NCBI GenBank assembly: GCA_017459865.1
Contig: JAFUCD010000027.1
Coordinates: 1-64,000 of the forward strand
DNA: 64,000 nt
Source: Oscillospiraceae bacterium
GTDB taxonomy: Bacteria > Bacillota_A > Clostridia > Oscillospirales > Oscillospiraceae
Direction: 5' to 3'
How positions within the stretch are numbered: the stretch's first letter is position 1; the number at the start of each line of letters is the position of its first letter. Shown here in pieces: positions 45,213 to 53,605 of this stretch. A model generated the notes under the pieces. That model searched no databases and was not told where the DNA came from. It worked only from the letters and a program-made list of their open reading frames with translations. The translations under genes and the position numbers were made by a program.

Positions 45213-46399
45213 AGCCCCTTTCCAACCGCGTCGGACGGTTTACAGACTCGGTGATCCGCCGGATGACACGAATCAGCGATGAATACGACGCGATCAATCT
45301 CTCCCAGGGCTTCCCCGATTTCGATCCGCCGCAGGCGCTGATGGACGCCCTTGCGCGGGTGGCCTACGCCGGACCGCACCAGTATTCTGTCACCTATGGC
45401 GCGCCGAATCTGCGCGCGGCCCTGGCGGAGAAATACCGCCGCACCACCGGCGTGACCGCGGACCCGGAGACGCAGGTGCTTGTGACCTGCGGCGGCACGG
45501 AGGCGATGATGTGCGCCGTGATGGCGCTGTGCGACCCGGGCGACAAGGTACTGATCTTTTCGCCGTTTTATGAGAATTACGGCGCGGACACCATCCTCTC
45601 CGGGGCAGAGCCGATCTATATCCCGCTGGTACCGCCGGACTATACCTTCGATCCCGCGCTGATCGAACAGGGTTTTCAGGCCGGGGCCAAGGCGATCATC
45701 ATTTGCAACCCATCCAATCCGTGCGGAAAAGTATTCACCCGGGAGGAGCTGACGCTGATCGGGGAGCTGGCCGCGCACAATGACGCCTACATCGTCACGG
45801 ACGAGGTCTATGAGCACATGGTGTATGCCCCGTCTGTCCATACGCCCATGGCGGGGCTGCCGGGCATGGCGGAGCGGACGATCACCTGCAACAGTCTCTC
45901 CAAAACCTTCTCGATCACCGGATGGCGCCTCGGTTACCTGATCGGGCCGGAGACGGTAGTCGAGGCCGCCCGGAAGGTGCATGATTTCCTGACGGTGGGC
46001 GCCCCGGCGCCGCTGCAGGAGGCCGTGATCACAGGACTGGCGTTTGGGGAGGATTACTATCAGCAGCTCAATGCGGTTTACCGGCAGAAGCGGGATTATT
46101 TTCTCGCCGGCCTGGACCGTCTTGGCCTGAAGCACAATGTGCCCCAGGGCACATACTTTGTCATGGTGGAGATCACCGATCTCCTTGCGCTGCCGCAGTT
46201 TCAGGGGTGGTCGGATCTGGCATTCTGCGAATGGATGATCCGGGAGATCGGCGTCGCCGCGGTCCCCGGCTCCAGCTTTTTCCGCGAGCCGGTGAACCAT
46301 CTGATACGGCTGCATTTTGCGCGGGAGCAGGCCACCATCGATGAGGTTTTCCGCAGACTCGCGAAGCTGTCCGCGCTGCTGGAGCAGGAAGGATCATGA
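45209..46399 (+). CDS. Aminotransferase (kynurenine/methionine/aspartate type)
   Basis: A 396-residue class I aminotransferase with INLSQGFPDFDPP near the N-terminus, GGTEAMMCAV, CNPSNPCGKVF, TDEVYEHMVY, and the PLP-lysine region NSLSKTFSITGWRLGY. The final Arg (LIRLHFA) binds the substrate carboxylate. The opening motif is that of KAT/methionine transaminases. Its ATG overlaps the stop of the preceding aminotransferase, so both are made together. Confidence 0.9.
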   Translation: MKPLSNRVGRFTDSVIRRMTRISDEYDAINLSQGFPDFDPPQALMDALARVAYAGPHQYSVTYGAPNLRAALAEKYRRTTGVTADPETQVLVTCGGTEAMMCAVMALCDPGDKVLIFSPFYENYGADTILSGAEPIYIPLVPPDYTFDPALIEQGFQAGAKAIIICNPSNPCGKVFTREELTLIGELAAHNDAYIVTDEVYEHMVYAPSVHTPMAGLPGMAERTITCNSLSKTFSITGWRLGYLIGPETVVEAARKVHDFLTVGAPAPLQEAVITGLAFGEDYYQQLNAVYRQKRDYFLAGLDRLGLKHNVPQGTYFVMVEITDLLALPQFQGWSDLAFCEWMIREIGVAAVPGSSFFREPVNHLIRLHFAREQATIDEVFRRLAKLSALLEQEGS

Positions 46400-46423
46400 T
46401 CGAAGAGATTTCGACAAGCTACT

Positions 46424-46476
46424 ATAATTATGTAGAGATCTCGTAAAAAACCAAGTTATTGCAAAGCAAAAAATGG
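46424..46476 (+). repeat. Dispersed tail repeat, copy II
   Basis: A diverged copy of the unit at 43749: CTACTATAATTATGTAGAGAT, CTCGTAAAAAACCAAG, TTATTGCAAAGCA. It lies just after the aminotransferase stop. Confidence 0.45.
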
Positions 46477-46548
46477 ACAGCGGAGCAGAAATATGTCCTT
46501 TTTTCGGACTTACAAATGTGTGTCCTCTATCGTTGAAAGAATTCTTCC

Positions 46549-47418
46549 TTACGGCAGCTCCGCAGCATTCTCAATGAGATAGCCGATAAAGCGCTTTGCC
46601 GCGATGGAGAGCTCGTTTTGCGCCCTGGATATGATGCTGATGCGCCGCATGACCATGGGCTCTGTGGGCAGCATGACGATGTCGTAGCTCTGCTTGCGGA
46701 GCACCAGCTCCGGCAGGATCGTGACGCCCAGGCCCTGCTCCACCATGGAGAGAATGGAATAGTCGTCGTGCATGGTCATGCGGATGTTCGGCTCCAAGCC
46801 TGCTGCGCGAAAGGCCGCCAGTGGCTCGCTGTAGACGCCCTCCTCCAGCAGCAGAAACGGTTCCTTTGCCAGCGCCTCCAGAGGGACGATAGGCAGCTTT
46901 GCAAGCGGATGCCCCTTCGGTAGGCACACCCGGTGCTCACCGTATTTCAGAAAGCGGCTGTCCGTGCCCTGCACCGCGTCCGGCGTCACGAAGCCGAAGT
47001 CCAGTTCCCCGGTGCGCACCCATTCGGGGATCGTGGTGTAATCGCCCTGATGGACAATGAGCTGCACGTTGGGGTATTTCTGCCAGAACTGCTTGATCAC
47101 CGGCGGCAGCCAGTGGCAGGAGATGCTGGAGATCGTGCCGATGCGCACCACGCCGTGCTCCAGTCCCCGGATCTCCCCGACGATGTTCTGCATGGATTGG
47201 TACTGTGCCACCGCGCTCTGGATTGACGGCAACAGCCGTTCCCCCTCCGGCGTCAGGCGCACACCATAGCGGGAACGGTAGAGGAGCTTGATGGAGAGCT
47301 CGCTTTCCAGCGAGGCGATCATCTGGCTCATGGCGGGTTGGGTATACCCGAGGATCTCCGCCGCCTTCGTGAAGCTCCCGACCTCCACAACTTTCAGGAA
47401 TGCGGTATATCGGTTCAT
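46549..47418 (-). CDS. LysR family transcriptional regulator
   Basis: A 289-residue LysR regulator. The winged helix covers residues 1-60 (FLKVVEVGSFTKAAEILGYT, QPAMSQMIASLE), followed by a two-lobed effector domain (VVRIGTISSISCHWLPPVI). It is divergent from ridA-phzF across about 100 bases, so it likely controls that pair, and perhaps the aminotransferase operon on the other side. Confidence 0.92.
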   Translation of the reverse strand: MNRYTAFLKVVEVGSFTKAAEILGYTQPAMSQMIASLESELSIKLLYRSRYGVRLTPEGERLLPSIQSAVAQYQSMQNIVGEIRGLEHGVVRIGTISSISCHWLPPVIKQFWQKYPNVQLIVHQGDYTTIPEWVRTGELDFGFVTPDAVQGTDSRFLKYGEHRVCLPKGHPLAKLPIVPLEALAKEPFLLLEEGVYSEPLAAFRAAGLEPNIRMTMHDDYSILSMVEQGLGVTILPELVLRKQSYDIVMLPTEPMVMRRISIISRAQNELSIAAKRFIGYLIENAAELP

Positions 47419-47461
47419 AATTCAAATAAGCCTCCTGCATGTGAACATGCAAAACAACTGT

Positions 47462-47490
47462 TTTACTTATCTTCAAACGTAGTATATACT
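47462..47490 (+). promoter_or_regulatory. Promoter of ridA-phzF
   Basis: TTTACT (47462-47467) and TATACT (47485-47490), spacer 17, in the divergent region with the LysR gene. Confidence 0.78.
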
Positions 47491-47521
47491 GAAGTCAGCC
47501 AAATGACAAGGAGGCATTTCC

Positions 47522-47902
47522 ATGAGCAAGAGAGTCATTGCAACCCCCAATGCCCCTGCCGCCGTCGGCCCCTACTCGCAGGGCTACGTCGTTGGTGATT
47601 TCATCTTCACCGCCGGGCAGGGCGGTCTCGATCCCGCCGACGGCCGCATCGTCTCCGAGACGGTCGAAGGGCAGGCGGAGCAGGCCTGCAGGAATCTCGG
47701 CGCGATCCTCGCTGCGGGCGGCGCGGACTACGACGATGTCGTCAAGGCAAACGTGTATCTCGCGGACATCGCGGATTTTGCCGCGTTCAACGCCGTCTAC
47801 GCAAGGTATTTCACCTCCAACCCCGCCCGCACCTGCGTCGCGGTGAAGGACCTGCCCCTGGGTCTCAAGTGTGAGATCGAAGTTGTCGCCTACATCGGCT
47901 GA
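47522..47902 (+). CDS. ridA: RidA family reactive-intermediate deaminase
   Basis: A 126-residue RidA/YjgF protein that hydrolyses reactive enamines and imines released by PLP enzymes. Features: PNAPAAVGPYSQG at the start, FTAGQGGLDPADG, and the active-site Arg in NPARTCVAV near the C-terminus with the final EIEVVAYI. Nearby PLP aminotransferases give a natural need for it. AAGGAGGCATTTCC precedes the ATG. Confidence 0.95.
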   Translation: MSKRVIATPNAPAAVGPYSQGYVVGDFIFTAGQGGLDPADGRIVSETVEGQAEQACRNLGAILAAGGADYDDVVKANVYLADIADFAAFNAVYARYFTSNPARTCVAVKDLPLGLKCEIEVVAYIG

Positions 47903-47921
47903 ATCAGAAAGGAGATTTACC

Positions 47922-48701
47922 ATGAAACAGTATGTTGTTGACGCTTTCACCGATTCCGTGTTCCACGGCAACCAGGCCGCCGTGATCGTGCTCGATCAGT
48001 GGCCCTCGGAAGACCTGATGATGAGCATCACGCGGGAGAACAACTTCTCCGAGACCGCCTTCACGGTGAAGGAGGGCGAAAAGTACCACCTGCGGTGGTT
48101 CACCCCCGGTGGGGAGATCGACCTCTGCGGTCACGCGACGCTTGGCACCGCGTTTGTGCTGTTCAACTACTACGAAAAAGACGCGGACAAGGTCGTGTTC
48201 ACGACCCTCTCCGGCGATCTGATCGTCACCCGGGACGGCGACCGCTTCGAGATGGAGTTCCCGGCCTACGATCTGAAGAAGGTCGACGTCACCGCCGCCA
48301 TGGAGGACGCCCTCGGCGTCAAGGTGCGGGAGGCCTATCTCGCCCGCGACCTTCTGTGTGTGCTGGACGACGAGCAGACGGTGCGCGACCTCGCGCCGGA
48401 TCTTGAGAAGATCAAGCAGATCGACGGTCTGCTGGTGCACGTGACCGCGCGCGGCAGGGACGAGGACTGTGTCTCGCGCAGCTTCGCGCCGAAGCTCGCC
48501 GTCGCGGAGGACCCGGTCTGCGGCTCCGGTCACTGCCACATCATCCCCTACTGGAAGGACGTGCTGGGGAAAAACGAGCTTGTGGCGTATCAGGCGTCGA
48601 AGCGCGGCGGCACGCTCTACTGCCGTCAGGAGGGCGACAGGATCTTCATGGCCGGCAAGGCCGCGCTCTACTCCATCGACGAGCTGTTCGTGGACGTGTG
48701 A
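47922..48701 (+). CDS. PhzF family isomerase/epimerase
   Basis: A 259-residue PhzF-fold protein. The two-domain fold shows FTDSVFHGNQAAVIVLD, the conserved Glu in ENNFSETAF, CGHATLGTAFVL and the C-terminal DPVCGSGHCHIIPYW. PhzF relatives catalyse proton shifts in small molecules. ATG 47922 has AAAGGAGATTTACC upstream. It follows ridA by 19 bases and a terminator ends the operon. Confidence 0.92.
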   Translation: MKQYVVDAFTDSVFHGNQAAVIVLDQWPSEDLMMSITRENNFSETAFTVKEGEKYHLRWFTPGGEIDLCGHATLGTAFVLFNYYEKDADKVVFTTLSGDLIVTRDGDRFEMEFPAYDLKKVDVTAAMEDALGVKVREAYLARDLLCVLDDEQTVRDLAPDLEKIKQIDGLLVHVTARGRDEDCVSRSFAPKLAVAEDPVCGSGHCHIIPYWKDVLGKNELVAYQASKRGGTLYCRQEGDRIFMAGKAALYSIDELFVDV

Positions 48702-48755
48702 GCAAGCCGCGGCGCATCGGCGGCACGCTCTGTTCTTCCTGATGATCATAAAAAA

Positions 48756-48794
48756 CCGCGCTGCAGACGGACGTCTGCAGCGCGGCTTGTTTTG
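48756..48794 (+). terminator. Rho-independent terminator of ridA-phzF
   Basis: CCGCGCTGCAGACG (48756-48769) pairs with CGTCTGCAGCGCGG (48772-48785), followed by CTTGTTTTG. Confidence 0.88.
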
Positions 48795-48798
48795 AAGG

Positions 48799-49127
48799 AC
48801 AACCACTGGCTCTGCCAGTGGCAACGAAAGCTTTAGCTATGGGCAAAAAGAAAACTCTCCGTTAGATTAGAGTTAGGTTTGCCGACCAACACTAAAGAAA
48901 CGAGGAGGGTCTTCCATGGAGAAAGACATAAGTAGTTTAGAACATACCAGATGGAGATGTCAATACCACGTAGTTTTTGCACCGAAGTACAGACGGATGG
49001 CAATATACGGACAGATTCGAGAGGACATAGGACAGATACTCCGAAAGCTGTGCGAGCAAAAAGGAGTAGAGATTATAGAGGCAGAGACATGCCCAGACCA
49101 CGTGCATACAATCCTTCACTCTCCTAA
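48799..49127 (+). mobile_element. IS200-family remnant (left part only)
   Basis: The 5' end keeps the subterminal palindrome CCACTGG/CCAGTGG (about 48804-48822) typical of IS200/IS605 left ends, then an untranslated stretch, a ribosome site GAGGAGG and the beginning of tnpA. The element stops abruptly near 49127, at the 3' end of the convergent LysR gene; no right end is present. Confidence 0.75.
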
Positions 49128-49131
49128 TTGA
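48916..49131 (+). pseudogene. tnpA: Truncated IS200-type transposase TnpA
   Basis: Codes for the first ~69 residues of a Y1 (HUH) transposase: the start MEKDISSLEHTRWRCQYHVV, FAPKYRRMAIYG, and the metal-binding HUH histidines in CPDHVHTIL. Full proteins are about 150 residues and need a downstream catalytic Tyr, which is missing. The frame then runs into the 3' end of the LysR gene. It cannot be active. Confidence 0.88.
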
Positions 49132-50008
49132 TTTCGCTGCTGTAATACCGTTCGCAGAAGCGAATGAAGGCGCGGTTGGAGTTGGAGATATATTTCCCTT
49201 TCTTCCATACGAGGCCGACCTTGACCGGGATCTCCGGCGTGACCGGAATACCGATGAGATCCGGCACGAAGGGCAGCAGAGACGAGAAGAAAAAGCAGCC
49301 GCATTTGCCCTGGCGGACAAACTTCTGCGTGGTGGTGATCTGGCTGCAATGCATGATGATGCGCGGCTGCACGCCGAGAGCGTGAAAGCTCTGCTTGAGA
49401 AGCTGACTCTGCACAGAGTCGCGGTTGAAGAGAATCAGCGGATGATCGTCCAGCTGCTCCAGCGAGATCTCCTTCTCCCCGGCCAGCGGATGATTTTCCG
49501 CCACGCAGAATACGAGCCGATCCTCATACAGCACGAGGTTGGAGAACTTATCCACGCTGTACTGCTCCATGTTCACAAGACCCACGTCCAGCTGCTCGTC
49601 CTGCACCATTTCGCAGGCGCGTACCGAGCCATATTCCGTGAGCTCCAGATAGATCTCCGGGTGCTCGCGATGAAAGGCGTCCATCAGCTCCGGGAAGAAC
49701 ACCGCACTCAGCACCGGCGGGATGCCGAGCCGCACCGTGGGGCGAAAATGGCTCGCATCGTGAAACTGCGCCTGCATCTCATCGCTCTGCTCCAGCAGCT
49801 GCACCGACCGCGCATAGAACGCCTCGCCCTCGGTCGTGAGCTCGAGGCGGTTTTTCGTATAGGAAAAGAGCGTCAGGGAAAATTCCTTTTCCAGCTCCCG
49901 AATGGCGATGGACACCGCGGGCTGCGTGACGAAGAGGTGTCTGGCCGCCTGCGTGATGCTGTGGAACCGCACGGCTGTGCAGAAATAGCGAAGCTGATTG
50001 AGCGTCAT
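49124..50008 (-). CDS. LysR family regulator (TtdR-like by context)
   Basis: A 294-residue LysR protein. The winged helix starts MTLNQLRYFCTAVRFHSITQ and has QPAVSIAIRELEKEF; the effector domain follows (VRLGIPPVLSAVFFPEL). It is divergent from the transporter-dehydratase operon, matching the ttdR-ttdABT layout of E. coli, so a tartrate or dicarboxylate effector is likely. The IS200 remnant joins its 3' end, so its last residues may differ from relatives. Confidence 0.9.
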   Translation of the reverse strand: MTLNQLRYFCTAVRFHSITQAARHLFVTQPAVSIAIRELEKEFSLTLFSYTKNRLELTTEGEAFYARSVQLLEQSDEMQAQFHDASHFRPTVRLGIPPVLSAVFFPELMDAFHREHPEIYLELTEYGSVRACEMVQDEQLDVGLVNMEQYSVDKFSNLVLYEDRLVFCVAENHPLAGEKEISLEQLDDHPLILFNRDSVQSQLLKQSFHALGVQPRIIMHCSQITTTQKFVRQGKCGCFFFSSLLPFVPDLIGIPVTPEIPVKVGLVWKKGKYISNSNRAFIRFCERYYSSEIN

Positions 50009-50107
50009 AAAAATCCCTCCGATCCGTTGATTCCATTATCGCGGATCGGAGGGCAAAATGCAAGTCTTATCATAAATTATTTTTATTGGCACATGATTTT
50101 CATTAAA

Positions 50108-50136
50108 TCGACAAATGATGGATCCTACCTTACAAT
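50108..50136 (+). promoter_or_regulatory. Promoter of the transporter-dehydratase operon
   Basis: TCGACA (50108-50113) and TACAAT (50131-50136), spacer 17, between the divergent LysR and transporter genes. Confidence 0.72.
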
Positions 50137-50183
50137 GAAATCACAAGGACGACCCCATCCCGACAATCAGAGGAGGAATCCAA

Positions 50184-51452
50184 ATGAGTCCGGCAACCAT
50201 TACCCTGCTGTTTTTGCTGTTCGCCATCATCATGTTCGTGACGGAGAAGATCCCCCTGGGACTCACGAGCATGATCGTCTGCGTGGGGCTGTGCCTCACG
50301 GGCGTGCTGGATGTGAAGACCGCGTTCTCCGGCTTCATCGACAGCAACGTCATCCTGTTCGTCGCCATGTTCATCGTGGGCGGCGCATTGTTTGAAACCG
50401 GCATGGCCAATGAGATCGGCGGTGTCGTGACAAAGTTCGCCAAGACCGAGCGCAGCCTGATCGTGGCGATCATGGTCATCGTGGGTCTGATGAGCGGCGT
50501 GCTCTCCAACACCGGCACCGCTGCCGTGCTGATCCCCGTGGTCATCGGCATTGCCGCAAAAAGCGGCTTCAAGCGCTCCAGGCTCCTGATGCCGCTGGTG
50601 TTCGCGGCGGCCATGGGCGGCAACCTCTCACTGATCGGCGCGCCGGGCAACATGATCGCCCAGAGCACGCTGCAGCAGATCGGTCTCTCCTTCGGTTTTT
50701 TTGAATACGCCATCGTCGGTCTGCCGATTCTCGTCGTGGGCATCCTCTTCTTCGCCACGATCGGCTACAAGCTCCTGCCGAACCACGATACCACGGACGG
50801 TGACTCTGTCTTCGATGAGCAGCGCGATTTCAGCGCGGTGCCCAAGTGGAAGAAGATCCTCTCGCTGGTGATCCTCGTGCTCACGCTGCTGGCAATGATC
50901 TTTGAGGATCAGATCGGCGTGAAGCTCGCGGTCTCCGGCTGCATCGGCGCGATTTTGCTGATCCTCACCGGCGTCATCTCTGAGAAAGAGGCGATCAAGA
51001 GCATCGATCTGAAGACGATCTTCCTCTTCGGCGGCACGCTGTCGCTGGCCTCCGCCCTGCAAAGCACCGGCGCGGGCGAGATGATCGCGAGCAAGGTCGT
51101 CGGCGCGCTGGGAGCAAACCCCTCGCCGTATCTGCTGACGTTCGTGGTGCTGGTGCTCTGCTGCGTGATGACGAACTTCATGTCGAACACCGCGACCACC
51201 GCCCTCATGGCGCCGATCTGCCTCTCCATCGCCCAGGGCATGGGCGCCGACCCCCGCGCGGTGCTGATGGCCTGCGTGATCGGCGGCTCCTGCGCCTACG
51301 CCACGCCCATCGGCATGCCGGCCAACACCATGGTCGTCGGCGCCGGCAACTACAAATTCATGGACTATGTGAAATCGGGCCTGCCGCTGATCGTGATTGC
51401 GCTCATCGTGAGCATGATCGTGCTGCCCATCGCCTTCCCGTTCTATCCTTAA
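50184..51452 (+). CDS. DASS/ArsB-type anion transporter (tartrate/succinate candidate)
   Basis: A 422-residue membrane protein with about eleven helices of the SLC13/DASS-like superfamily. Two conserved hairpin signatures are visible: SGVLSNTGTAAVLIP in the first half and NFMSNTATTALMAPICLSI in the second, the Ser-Asn-Thr motifs that bind carboxylates and Na+. Operon position before both dehydratase subunits suggests import of tartrate or exchange with succinate, as TtdT does in E. coli. TCAGAGGAGGAATCCAA precedes the ATG. Confidence 0.9.
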   Translation: MSPATITLLFLLFAIIMFVTEKIPLGLTSMIVCVGLCLTGVLDVKTAFSGFIDSNVILFVAMFIVGGALFETGMANEIGGVVTKFAKTERSLIVAIMVIVGLMSGVLSNTGTAAVLIPVVIGIAAKSGFKRSRLLMPLVFAAAMGGNLSLIGAPGNMIAQSTLQQIGLSFGFFEYAIVGLPILVVGILFFATIGYKLLPNHDTTDGDSVFDEQRDFSAVPKWKKILSLVILVLTLLAMIFEDQIGVKLAVSGCIGAILLILTGVISEKEAIKSIDLKTIFLFGGTLSLASALQSTGAGEMIASKVVGALGANPSPYLLTFVVLVLCCVMTNFMSNTATTALMAPICLSIAQGMGADPRAVLMACVIGGSCAYATPIGMPANTMVVGAGNYKFMDYVKSGLPLIVIALIVSMIVLPIAFPFYP

Positions 51453-51467
51453 AGGAGGTATTCACTG

Positions 51468-52367
51468 ATGAACAAAGAAGCACAAGTCAAAAGAATGACC
51501 GACATGATGGCAAAGTTTGTCGGCTTTACCGGGAAAAAGCTCCCGGATGATGTGATCGCAAAGCTCTCCGAGCTGCGCGAGAAGGAAGACTGCCCCATGG
51601 CCAAGGTGATCTACGACACCATGTTCCGCAATCAGGAGTTGGCCGTGAAGCTGGACCGCCCCTCCTGCCAGGACACCGGCGTGCTGCAGTTCTGGGTCAA
51701 GTGCGGCACGGGCTTCCCGCTCATCAATGAGCTGGAAGGACTGCTGAAGGATGCCGTCGTGCAGGCGACGTTTGAGACCCCGCTGCGCCACAACAGCGTG
51801 GAGACCTTCGATGAATACAACACCGGCAAGAACGTCGGCAAGGGCACGCCCACGGTCTGGTGGGACATCGTGCCGAACTGGGACGGCTGCGAGATTTACA
51901 CCTACATGGCGGGCGGCGGCTGCACCCTGCCCGGAAACGCCACCGTGCTCATGCCCGGCGAGGGCTACGAGGGCGTGACGAAATTCGTGCTCGACCGCAT
52001 GACGAGCTACGGGCTCAACGCCTGCCCGCCGCTGCTGGTGGGCGTGGGCGTGGCCACCTCGGTGGAGACGGCGGCGCTGCTCTCGAAAAAGGCGCTCATG
52101 CGCCCCATCGGCTCGCACAGCGAAAACGAGCGCGCGGCCAAGATGGAAAAGCTCCTGGAAGACGGCATCAACGCCATCGGCATCGGGCCGCAGGGCATGG
52201 GCGGCAAATACTCCGTCATGGGCGTGCACATCGAGAACACGGCGCGCCACCCTTCCGCCATCGGCGTGGCGGTGAACGTGGGCTGCTGGAGCCACCGCCG
52301 CGGGCACATCATCTTCGACAAGGATCTCAACTACACCATCACCACCCACACGGGCTGCGAGCTGTGA
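51468..52367 (+). CDS. ttdA: L(+)-tartrate dehydratase / class I fumarase, alpha subunit
   Basis: A 299-residue alpha subunit of a two-subunit [4Fe-4S] hydro-lyase. The cluster cysteines are in PSCQDTGVLQFW, GGGCTLPGNA and the C-terminal VNVGCWSHRRG. It dehydrates L-tartrate to oxaloacetate or hydrates fumarate to malate; sequence alone does not separate the two, but the transporter and LysR context favours tartrate. AAAGGAGGTATTCACTG precedes the ATG. The beta subunit follows after 16 bases. Confidence 0.9.
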   Translation: MNKEAQVKRMTDMMAKFVGFTGKKLPDDVIAKLSELREKEDCPMAKVIYDTMFRNQELAVKLDRPSCQDTGVLQFWVKCGTGFPLINELEGLLKDAVVQATFETPLRHNSVETFDEYNTGKNVGKGTPTVWWDIVPNWDGCEIYTYMAGGGCTLPGNATVLMPGEGYEGVTKFVLDRMTSYGLNACPPLLVGVGVATSVETAALLSKKALMRPIGSHSENERAAKMEKLLEDGINAIGIGPQGMGGKYSVMGVHIENTARHPSAIGVAVNVGCWSHRRGHIIFDKDLNYTITTHTGCEL

Positions 52368-52383
52368 ACAGGAGGCGACTGAC

Positions 52384-53010
52384 ATGGTAACCTATCAGGA
52401 CGGAAAAAAGATCCTCGTGACGCCGATCTCCGCAGAGGATTTGCAGGACATTCACATCGGCGACATCATTTATCTCAGCGGAAGTCTCACCACCTGCCGG
52501 GACGTGGCGCACCGCCGCGTCGTGGAGGAGGGGCGTGAGATCCCTGTGGACGTGCGCGACAACGCCATCCTCCACGCGGGACCCATCATCCGCCCGCTGG
52601 AGAATGACAAGTTTGAGATGGTCTCCGTCGGCCCCACGACCTCCATGCGCATGGAGAAGTTTGAATATGAGTTCGTGAAGACCACGGGTGTGCGCGTGAT
52701 CATCGGCAAGGGCGGCATGAAGGAGAACACCGCGAACGCCTGCCGCGACTTCGGCTGCATCCACTGCGTGATTCCGGCCGGCAACGCTGTGGTCGCCGCG
52801 GTGTGCGTGGAGGAGATCGAGCGCGCCGAGTGGCGCGATCTCGGCATGCCGGAGACGCTCTGGAACTGCAGGGTCAAGGAGTTCGGCCCGCTGATTGTCT
52901 CGATTGATGCCGAGGGCAGAAACTACTTCGAGGAAAAGAAGATCGAATACAACGCCCGCAAGGACGAGCAGATCGAGAAGATCAGTGCGCAGGTAAAATT
53001 TATTAAATAG
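52384..53010 (+). CDS. ttdB: L(+)-tartrate dehydratase / class I fumarase, beta subunit
   Basis: A 208-residue beta subunit (fumarase C-terminal domain). Features: GDIIYLSGSLTTCRDVAHRR near the start, AILHAGPIIRP, SVGPTTSMRME, IIGKGGM, and KEFGPLIVSIDAEGRN. It completes the active site with the alpha subunit. CAGGAGGCGACTGAC precedes the ATG. The gene ends the operon; palindromic repeats follow. Confidence 0.9.
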   Translation: MVTYQDGKKILVTPISAEDLQDIHIGDIIYLSGSLTTCRDVAHRRVVEEGREIPVDVRDNAILHAGPIIRPLENDKFEMVSVGPTTSMRMEKFEYEFVKTTGVRVIIGKGGMKENTANACRDFGCIHCVIPAGNAVVAAVCVEEIERAEWRDLGMPETLWNCRVKEFGPLIVSIDAEGRNYFEEKKIEYNARKDEQIEKISAQVKFIK

Positions 53011-53047
53011 CCTATAGTTTCGGAATCACCCCCGCGAGAGCGGAGGG

Positions 53048-53187
53048 AGCGGGCAGAGCCCGCTGAAATCATGGTTTTGTCCATGATTTTGATTCCTACA
53101 CTGCAACGTCATCATCTGAAATTCGCATTTGGGGATGCGAATTTCCCAACAAAAAGCTCCGCTTTGTGTTGCACAGCGAACGCTGTG
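53048..53187. repeat. Array of four short perfect palindromes
   Basis: Four consecutive hairpins: AGCGGGC/GCCCGCT (53048-53064), AAATCATGG/CCATGATTT (53066-53089, followed by TTGATT), GAAATTCGCAT/ATGCGAATTTC (53118-53145) and CACAGCG/CGCTGTG (53172-53187). It is non-coding and REP/BIME-like. The second hairpin may terminate ttdB transcription. Confidence 0.7.
53066..53092 (+). terminator. Probable terminator after ttdB
   Basis: A 9-bp stem AAATCATGG/CCATGATTT with loop TTTTGT, followed by TTGATTCC. GC content is low, so efficiency is uncertain. Confidence 0.5.
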
Positions 53188-53213
53188 GTGATGATAAAGT
53201 TATAAAATGAGGA

Positions 53214-53275
53214 AAGCCCGAAGGTCGATCCGGCGTTGGATCGGTCTTCGGGCTTCGCGATGTGTACGCGAAAAA
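53214..53275 (+). repeat. Dispersed hairpin repeat, copy B
   Basis: AAAGCCCGAAGGTC ... CTTCGGGCTTCGCG closely matches copy A at 43677, with a related tail (GTGTACGCGAAAAAGGGGC). Confidence 0.65.
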
Positions 53276-53347
53276 GGGGCTGTGACAAAGCCAAAAAACC
53301 GGCATAATGAAATATATGGCGATTCCGTCGTAATATGCGAGACGAGG

Positions 53348-53376
53348 TTGATTTCCGGAGTGGTATGTGATAAACT
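53348..53376 (+). promoter_or_regulatory. Promoter of mgtE
   Basis: TTGATT (53348-53353) and TAAACT (53371-53376), spacer 17. It gives a leader of about 220 bases. Confidence 0.72.
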
Positions 53377-53382
53377 GAAAAC

Positions 53383-53605
53383 ACTGATTATCAGGAGGTG
53401 AATTCTGGTGGCAAACAGTGACGGCTGCGGGTTAATCGGACCTTGTCGACATAGTTCTCAGCAAAGTGCAGATCGGCTTGTTTTGCCGCCCGTGATTCGC
53501 TGAATGTGCTATGTTCGTCCGTGTATGCCTGCGCGCGTACACGGGCTTTTTGTGTCCATTTTACCCTCACGTCTCGAAGATTACGAAGAAACGGAGGTTA
53601 AAAAC
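53383..53605 (+). ncRNA. Long mgtE leader with attenuator-like hairpin (candidate riboswitch)
   Basis: The untranslated leader is about 220 bases and ends with a terminator-like hairpin: CCGTGTATGC (53519-53528) pairs with GCGTACACGG (53535-53544), then CTTTTTGTG. Such a hairpin before mgtE suggests Mg2+-dependent attenuation. The conserved sequence blocks of the M-box (ykoK) riboswitch were searched by eye and not found, so the class is open. Confidence 0.5.

Noticed and set aside
53383..53605. M-box (ykoK) Mg2+ riboswitch before mgtE
   Set aside because: The conserved blocks (GGTGAGGCTCC, CTGCCC, GGGTCAACAG) could not be found by eye, so I keep the leader as unclassified.
53504..53605. N-terminal extension of MgtE from an upstream ATG
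   Set aside because: It would run across the terminator-like hairpin and lacks a ribosome site, whereas ATG 53606 has GGAGG at proper distance and gives the normal MgtE start.
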